Assembly: GCA_041441465.1 (NCBI GenBank)
Contig: JASDSY010000012.1
Span: 62,001 to 126,000, forward strand
DNA: 64,000 nt
DNA from: JASDSY01 sp041441465
Lineage (GTDB): Bacteria; Muiribacteriota; UBA9980
Direction of reading: 5' to 3'
The notes under the pieces are model-generated. The model was given only the letters and a program-made list of their open reading frames with translations. It made no database searches and was not told the origin of the DNA. Both the position numbers and the translations under genes were made by a program. How positions within the stretch are numbered: the stretch's first letter is position 1; every line of letters starts with the position of its first letter. Positions 60,081 to 64,000 of this stretch are shown here, piece after piece.

Positions 60081-60320
60081 TTACACAAACATTAATTCAT
60101 TTTTTTCGTCAAGCGAATTTATTAATTGATAAGTCTTTTCAGCTTCGGCTTCGCTCAATTTCGATATCGCAAATCCGGCGTGCAAAATCACATAATCGCC
60201 GACCTCCGGATTTTCTATCATGGCTATGTTTATTTTTTTACGGAAATCTCCGAGGCAGACTTCTGCTTCCGCTGAGTTATCTGAAATTTTTGTTATTTTA
60301 ACGGGAATTCCAAGACACAT
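60081..60320 (-). CDS. hypC: Hydrogenase maturation chaperone HypC
   Basis: HypC starts MCLGIPVKI, with the essential Cys2 that binds the iron unit and contacts HypD, and has the family's small beta-barrel (GDFRKKINIAMIENPEVGDYVILHAGFAISKLSEAEA). A TTGACA -35 (minus strand, 60382-60377) lies about 60 nt upstream, with only a poor -10 at 17 bp. It heads hypC-hypD-hypE-hypA; hypB, hypF and hydrogenase subunits are not in the window. Confidence 0.95.
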   Translation of the reverse strand: MCLGIPVKITKISDNSAEAEVCLGDFRKKINIAMIENPEVGDYVILHAGFAISKLSEAEAEKTYQLINSLDEKNELMFV

Positions 60321-60436
60321 ATATCTCTCCGTGGTGAAAAATTAAAACACCTAAACTTAACATAAATAATTATATTTGTCAATAATTGTCTGTGAATCCT
60401 GTAATGTAATGACTTTAAAATTTATGAGACTGGGAT

Positions 60437-60474
60437 AAAAAAAACGGCCGCTTTAAAATTAAAACGGCCGTTTT
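60437..60474 (-). terminator. Intrinsic terminator of the large exported protein gene
   Basis: AAAACGGCCG (60441-60450) pairs with CGGCCGTTTT (60465-60474). On the minus strand the stem is followed by eight T (complement of 60437-60444), 36 nt past the stop at 60510. Confidence 0.85.
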
Positions 60475-60509
60475 GATTTATTGAATTAACAGAGAAATTT
60501 TAGTTGAAA

Positions 60510-62375
60510 TTATTCGGTTTTTTCAGCCGGAGCTTCTTCCTTTGTTTCTTCTTTTTTCTCTTCTGGTTTAGCTTCTGTAGCTTTTTCTTCTGCCGAAGCA
60601 GCTTTTTCTTCTACTTTTGTTTCTTCTTTTTTAGGTTCAGCGGCTTTTTCTTCTGCTTTATTTACCGTTGACTGCTCTGATATTGTTTTGAAGAACTGGC
60701 CTATAAGTTCCGGTGTGAATTTTGACATATCCATCGTGAAAACCATAGAGCCGGTGATATCAGATTTTACGAGTGTGCCTGTTGCGCTGAAAAGCTTCAT
60801 GAGGTTAACATTCTGAGCTTTTAAAGCAGGATTGAGTTCTGCCATAGCGTTTGTTATTTTTTCGAGTTTTTCCGAGTTCATGTAGAAGCTTATGAAAGCT
60901 GCAGGCGACCAGCTGTTAAGAGCTTTGAAATCAGCGTTAGCGCCGAGTGATGTTTCAGGTTTTGCAGCTGCGTTAGCTACTTTTTCAAAAGCGGCTTTTG
61001 TCGTTGTTACAACGAAGTAATTGCCGACTGTGCCGACAGTTAAAAGCGCGTTTTTCAAAGGTACCTGTTTTAATTCAGCAACGTTAACTTTTGCGCCGCC
61101 TACTGTTTCAGCTTTGAATTCAACGCCGTTTGGTTTTAACATGCCCTGAAGTTTTTCAAAAAATTTGTTGGCTTTTTCAGGGTTTGTGCAGCCGAGGCCT
61201 ACGTATAACTGAGGCATTTCCATATCCTGCGGTTTGTTTTCTTTTACCGCTTTTACGTCAACAGTATAATCGCTTACGCCTACAAATATTTCGCCGCTCC
61301 ACCATGAGAAAAGGTCTTCGTCGAGGTTAAATCCGCCCATCATCTGAGCCATACCCTTGTACTGAGCGACTTCCGGAAGAGCCATAAAATCTTTGCCGAG
61401 GTTTAATTTAAGGTTGAAAAATGATACTACGTCTGCCGGGAGGACAGATGAACCGTGTTTCGCGTCGGTAATATTGCCGAATACGGTTTTAACCATTTTT
61501 AATTTAGCGTCTTCTTCTTTTGATTCGTTTAAAGCGATACAGCCGTTTGTAGTAACTTTTGTTACGTCAGCGCTTACTTCGCCGCCGAATGCTATGAAGT
61601 TTATCATTTCAGCCATTTTAGCGTCTGATTCTTTAGCGCCGGCTTTTATCATTTCGCCGTCAAGGTAGAAAAGGCTTGTCGATGAAGCGCCGACTTTAGC
61701 TACAGCCGCTTTGAATTTATCAGCTGAAGCGAGTGATTCTTTTTCGTCTTTGAATGAAGCCATTGTTGATTTTAAGAACGCATTTGAATTTTCGAGGTTC
61801 TTTTTCTGGAATATTACCATGCCGAGTGTGTTGCCTGTTACGAACATTTTTAACTCGGTTTCTTTAAACATGTCTTTTGTTTTGTCTTTTGATTCTGTCG
61901 TGTAAACTTTAATGCCGTTCATGTCTTCTTCTTTAAAACCTAAATCGGTTTTTTTAGCTTTCGATACTTCGAGCATTTTGTCTTTGCTGATCGTCATTAC
62001 TTCAGCTGCTGATTTTTCGTTGTCGAATGACCATAATAACAATACGTTAGGATTGTCTTTTATGTTTTTTAAGTCGGCTACAAGTGCGACTGTAAAACCT
62101 GTCATTGTTTTTATTTTTTCTACCATTTCTTTTGGTATAGCGACGTTTGCTTTCTGGCTTAAATTAGCGAGAACTTTGTCGAAATCCGGATGTTTAATGA
62201 ACATGTCCATTTGTTTGTTAACGACGTCTTTCTGAGGTCCCGAAAGAGTAACCGAGTAAACTAACGATGCTGCTTTAGGAACGCCAGGCAATTTGTCAAA
62301 TCCTGCAAATGCTACTGAAAAGCTTGCAACGATCATTAAGGCGATAAGAGAAATAAGAATTCTACCTTTTTTCAT
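60510..62375 (-). CDS. Large exported DUF3352-like protein with charged tail
   Basis: A signal peptide (about 1-24, ending FAFAG-like VAFAG) is followed by some 540 residues with alternating helices and strands and two related halves. KVNVAELKQVPLKNALLTVGTVGNYFVVTTTKAAFEKV resembles DUF3352-type exported proteins. The last 55 residues are a Lys/Glu/Ala/Thr tail. Function unknown. The ATG at 62375 is chosen over a TTG at 62393. Strong promoter and terminator suggest an abundant envelope protein. Confidence 0.65.
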   Translation of the reverse strand: MKKGRILISLIALMIVASFSVAFAGFDKLPGVPKAASLVYSVTLSGPQKDVVNKQMDMFIKHPDFDKVLANLSQKANVAIPKEMVEKIKTMTGFTVALVADLKNIKDNPNVLLLWSFDNEKSAAEVMTISKDKMLEVSKAKKTDLGFKEEDMNGIKVYTTESKDKTKDMFKETELKMFVTGNTLGMVIFQKKNLENSNAFLKSTMASFKDEKESLASADKFKAAVAKVGASSTSLFYLDGEMIKAGAKESDAKMAEMINFIAFGGEVSADVTKVTTNGCIALNESKEEDAKLKMVKTVFGNITDAKHGSSVLPADVVSFFNLKLNLGKDFMALPEVAQYKGMAQMMGGFNLDEDLFSWWSGEIFVGVSDYTVDVKAVKENKPQDMEMPQLYVGLGCTNPEKANKFFEKLQGMLKPNGVEFKAETVGGAKVNVAELKQVPLKNALLTVGTVGNYFVVTTTKAAFEKVANAAAKPETSLGANADFKALNSWSPAAFISFYMNSEKLEKITNAMAELNPALKAQNVNLMKLFSATGTLVKSDITGSMVFTMDMSKFTPELIGQFFKTISEQSTVNKAEEKAAEPKKEETKVEEKAASAEEKATEAKPEEKKEETKEEAPAEKTE

Positions 62376-62422
62376 TAAAAAAACCCCTTTCAAAATTCTG
62401 GTTTTGTTTTTTTGATTTTTTT

Positions 62423-62451
62423 ATAATATCAGATATAAAAATAAAGGTCAA
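62423..62451 (-). promoter_or_regulatory. Sigma-70 promoter for the large exported protein
   Basis: On the minus strand: TTGACC (62451-62446), 17 bp, TATTAT (62428-62423) with an upstream TG (extended -10). Confidence 0.75.
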
Positions 62452-62552
62452 GAAAATTTTTAATTTTTATTAAACCGGTCTTTGTTTCTTTATAAAAATC
62501 TATGTTTTTATAATTTAATCCTGAGAATTTTGATATTATATCAAAGTAATAT

Positions 62553-62581
62553 TTGACAATTATTGCTAAGTTTGCTATATT
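62553..62581 (+). promoter_or_regulatory. Sigma-70 promoter for the second cyclase
   Basis: Perfect TTGACA (62553-62558), 17 bp, TATATT (62576-62581); start near 62588, about 20 nt before the ATG. Divergent from the exported-protein promoter. Confidence 0.78.
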
Positions 62582-62608
62582 TTTTTATATTAAAAGAAGG
62601 TCGTGACA

Positions 62609-64000
62609 ATGCAAACAAAATTCTGGCAAACGCTTCATTTCAAAATAATAATTTTTTTATCACTGATTTTTACTGTCATTTGTATTTTTTCTTACTGCAT
62701 CGGCGAGAATTTTTATAAAAATTTAAAAGACAGCGCCGTAAGTATAGCGTGTTCAAACATCACCGACGTAAAAAAAATAGTCAGCGAAAACATGACTTCG
62801 ATGAATGAAAATTCAGTCATGCTTTTCACGCAGAAAATTTTTTACGAACAGCTTGCTTACCTTGAATCACGGGATGAGTTGCGCGGCGTAAAAGATCCGT
62901 CTAAAATAATTGATTTTTGCATTAAAAATAAAGATTATCAAAAAATATTCGAGATTAAGCCGCTTACTAAATATTCTTATGTTACAGTATCCGTGGCTGA
63001 TTCAGATAAACTTATATTGGTGGTTCATAACAAGAAAGACATTATCGGGCGTAATATTTTCGAGCTTGTAAAAAACTTAAGCGAGGAAGACCGCCGCAAG
63101 CAGCAGACGGAAAAATTTATAAGCCATTGGGTGAACCGTGAATCGGGCGGTATTTACTACGAGCAGACTTCGACTTTTAAGGATTCTTCGATTCCTGATG
63201 ATTATAAGACGAAATACGCATATCAATATTGGGGAAAATTTAACGGCGTGGATGTTGTCGTTGAAGTCACTTCGTATATCAAGGAATTCACGAAAGTAAC
63301 CGGCGCAGTCGAAAAAAAACATAACGATACCATAAGTGACATATCAATCCACACGGCGAGAGTTTTTGACGAAAATTTCAAGTTTTACATATATGCAGTA
63401 ATCGCGGTAGTGGTTTTAATTATTGCATCGATGATTATTCTTGGCAATTCATTCATAATTCGGCCGGTAAATAAAATTATATGCGGGTTAAAAAAATTCA
63501 GCGACGGCAAGTTTACTGAGCGGATGCCGGAACTTCCGCCGGGCGAGTTTTCGCTTATAAGCGATGTCGCAAATGACATGGCGCAAAAGCTCGCCGAGAC
63601 TATGAATAATCTCGAAAAAATAAACTCTGAACTTGAGCTTAAAGTGACTGAACGGACGTCGGAGCTTCTTGAATCTAAAAAAATTATAGAAATCGAAAAG
63701 GAAAAAAGCGAAACGCTTATTAAAAATATTCTGCCGGCTAAAATCGCCGCTCAATTAATGGATAATCCCGATCAAACTATAGCGCGCGAACATGCGATGG
63801 CGACGATAATTTTTTCCGATTTCAAAGGGTTTACCACTATGTCCGAAACTACCACCCCGATAAAGCTCGTACGGGAATTGAATGAGATATTCGCCTATTT
63901 TGACAGTCTTTGCGAAAAATATAATATCGAGAAAATAAAAACTATAGGTGACGCTTATATGGCAGCCGGCGGAATTCCCGAGTCGAATGAAACAAATCCT
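62609..64000 (+). CDS. Membrane-bound class III adenylate/guanylate cyclase (partial, cut by window end)
   Basis: The frame is open for 464 codons to the window edge. A membrane segment (about 10-32) and a periplasmic sensor region (about 33-250) precede a second membrane segment (about 252-278). HAMP (IIRPVNKIICGLKKFSDGKF) and a coiled linker of about 60 residues follow, then the beginning of a class III cyclase: TIIFSDFKGFTTMS with the first metal Asp and KIKTIGDAYMAAGG with the second. AGAAGG lies upstream of the ATG. The extracytoplasmic sensor distinguishes it from the multi-pass cyclase at 30384. Confidence 0.85.
   Translation, partial: MQTKFWQTLHFKIIIFLSLIFTVICIFSYCIGENFYKNLKDSAVSIACSNITDVKKIVSENMTSMNENSVMLFTQKIFYEQLAYLESRDELRGVKDPSKIIDFCIKNKDYQKIFEIKPLTKYSYVTVSVADSDKLILVVHNKKDIIGRNIFELVKNLSEEDRRKQQTEKFISHWVNRESGGIYYEQTSTFKDSSIPDDYKTKYAYQYWGKFNGVDVVVEVTSYIKEFTKVTGAVEKKHNDTISDISIHTARVFDENFKFYIYAVIAVVVLIIASMIILGNSFIIRPVNKIICGLKKFSDGKFTERMPELPPGEFSLISDVANDMAQKLAETMNNLEKINSELELKVTERTSELLESKKIIEIEKEKSETLIKNILPAKIAAQLMDNPDQTIAREHAMATIIFSDFKGFTTMSETTTPIKLVRELNEIFAYFDSLCEKYNIEKIKTIGDAYMAAGGIPESNETNP

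Overview
The window reads as one contiguous, AT-rich bacterial chromosome segment. Genes are densely packed and several intrinsic terminators are clear. Many promoters match the sigma-70 consensus closely, often with a 17-bp spacer. Lipid A genes (two lpxB-like genes, lpxI, an msbA-like exporter, a DUF374 acyltransferase), a predicted outer-membrane barrel ending in Phe and many exported proteins indicate a two-membrane cell. Hydrogenase maturation genes (hypC, hypD, hypE, hypA), radical SAM and ferredoxin-type proteins and an orange-protein-like Mo/Fe-S locus point to an anaerobe. I cannot name the phylum; a poorly sampled Gram-negative anaerobic lineage is my best inference. No rRNA, tRNA, CRISPR array, transposase or prophage gene was seen.

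Layout. 1-6117: metal and Fe-S genes (end of a metal ABC permease, a NifU-N/Mrp fusion, a membrane protein, a DUF89 phosphatase-like protein, a radical SAM protein, a methyltransferase, a cytoplasmic BtuF-like protein, a DUF4213/DUF364 protein). 6255-9936: three-subunit xanthine dehydrogenase-type molybdenum hydroxylase. 10004-13386: threonyl-tRNA synthetase, a small exported Cys protein and an archaeal-type peroxiredoxin. 13438-16462: two ferredoxin-containing MinD-like ATPases and three NifX/ORP-like proteins, read from two back-to-back sigma-54 promoters. 16475-21560: methyltransferases, a thioesterase, a TrmO-like protein and a sigma-54 activator. 21815-32048: hybrid histidine kinase, an Asn/Ile/Asp-rich protein, a heterodimeric ABC exporter, RsgA and a class III adenylate cyclase. 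32049-34055: a ribosome-protection ABC-F gene behind a leader with a three-codon ORF and mutually exclusive RNA stems. 34146-43629: clostripain-family protease, porin-like barrel, HD protein, TupA, alcohol dehydrogenase, HemL, HemB, exported protein. 43852-48651: FN3/Asp-box protein, DAHP synthase, a duplicated 8-Cys protein, a STAS protein. 48854-56942: BioY, NUDIX and the lipid A block. 57159-60320: hyp genes. 60510-64000: a large exported protein and a second cyclase cut by the window edge.

The two most interesting regions are regulatory. First, the ABC-F leader (32144-32504) has a leader ORF MRK-stop and four segments that can pair in alternative ways, one pairing burying the Shine-Dalgarno. 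This is the architecture of antibiotic-inducible attenuation. Second, the NifX/MinD locus has divergent GG-N10-GC promoters at 16003-16043, a PAS-containing sigma-54 activator 4 kb away, and an identical-format palindrome (AATTGCA-N4-TGCAATT) both in front of that activator gene and beside the promoters. This matches the sigma-54-controlled orange protein complex described in Desulfovibrio, in a different gene arrangement.
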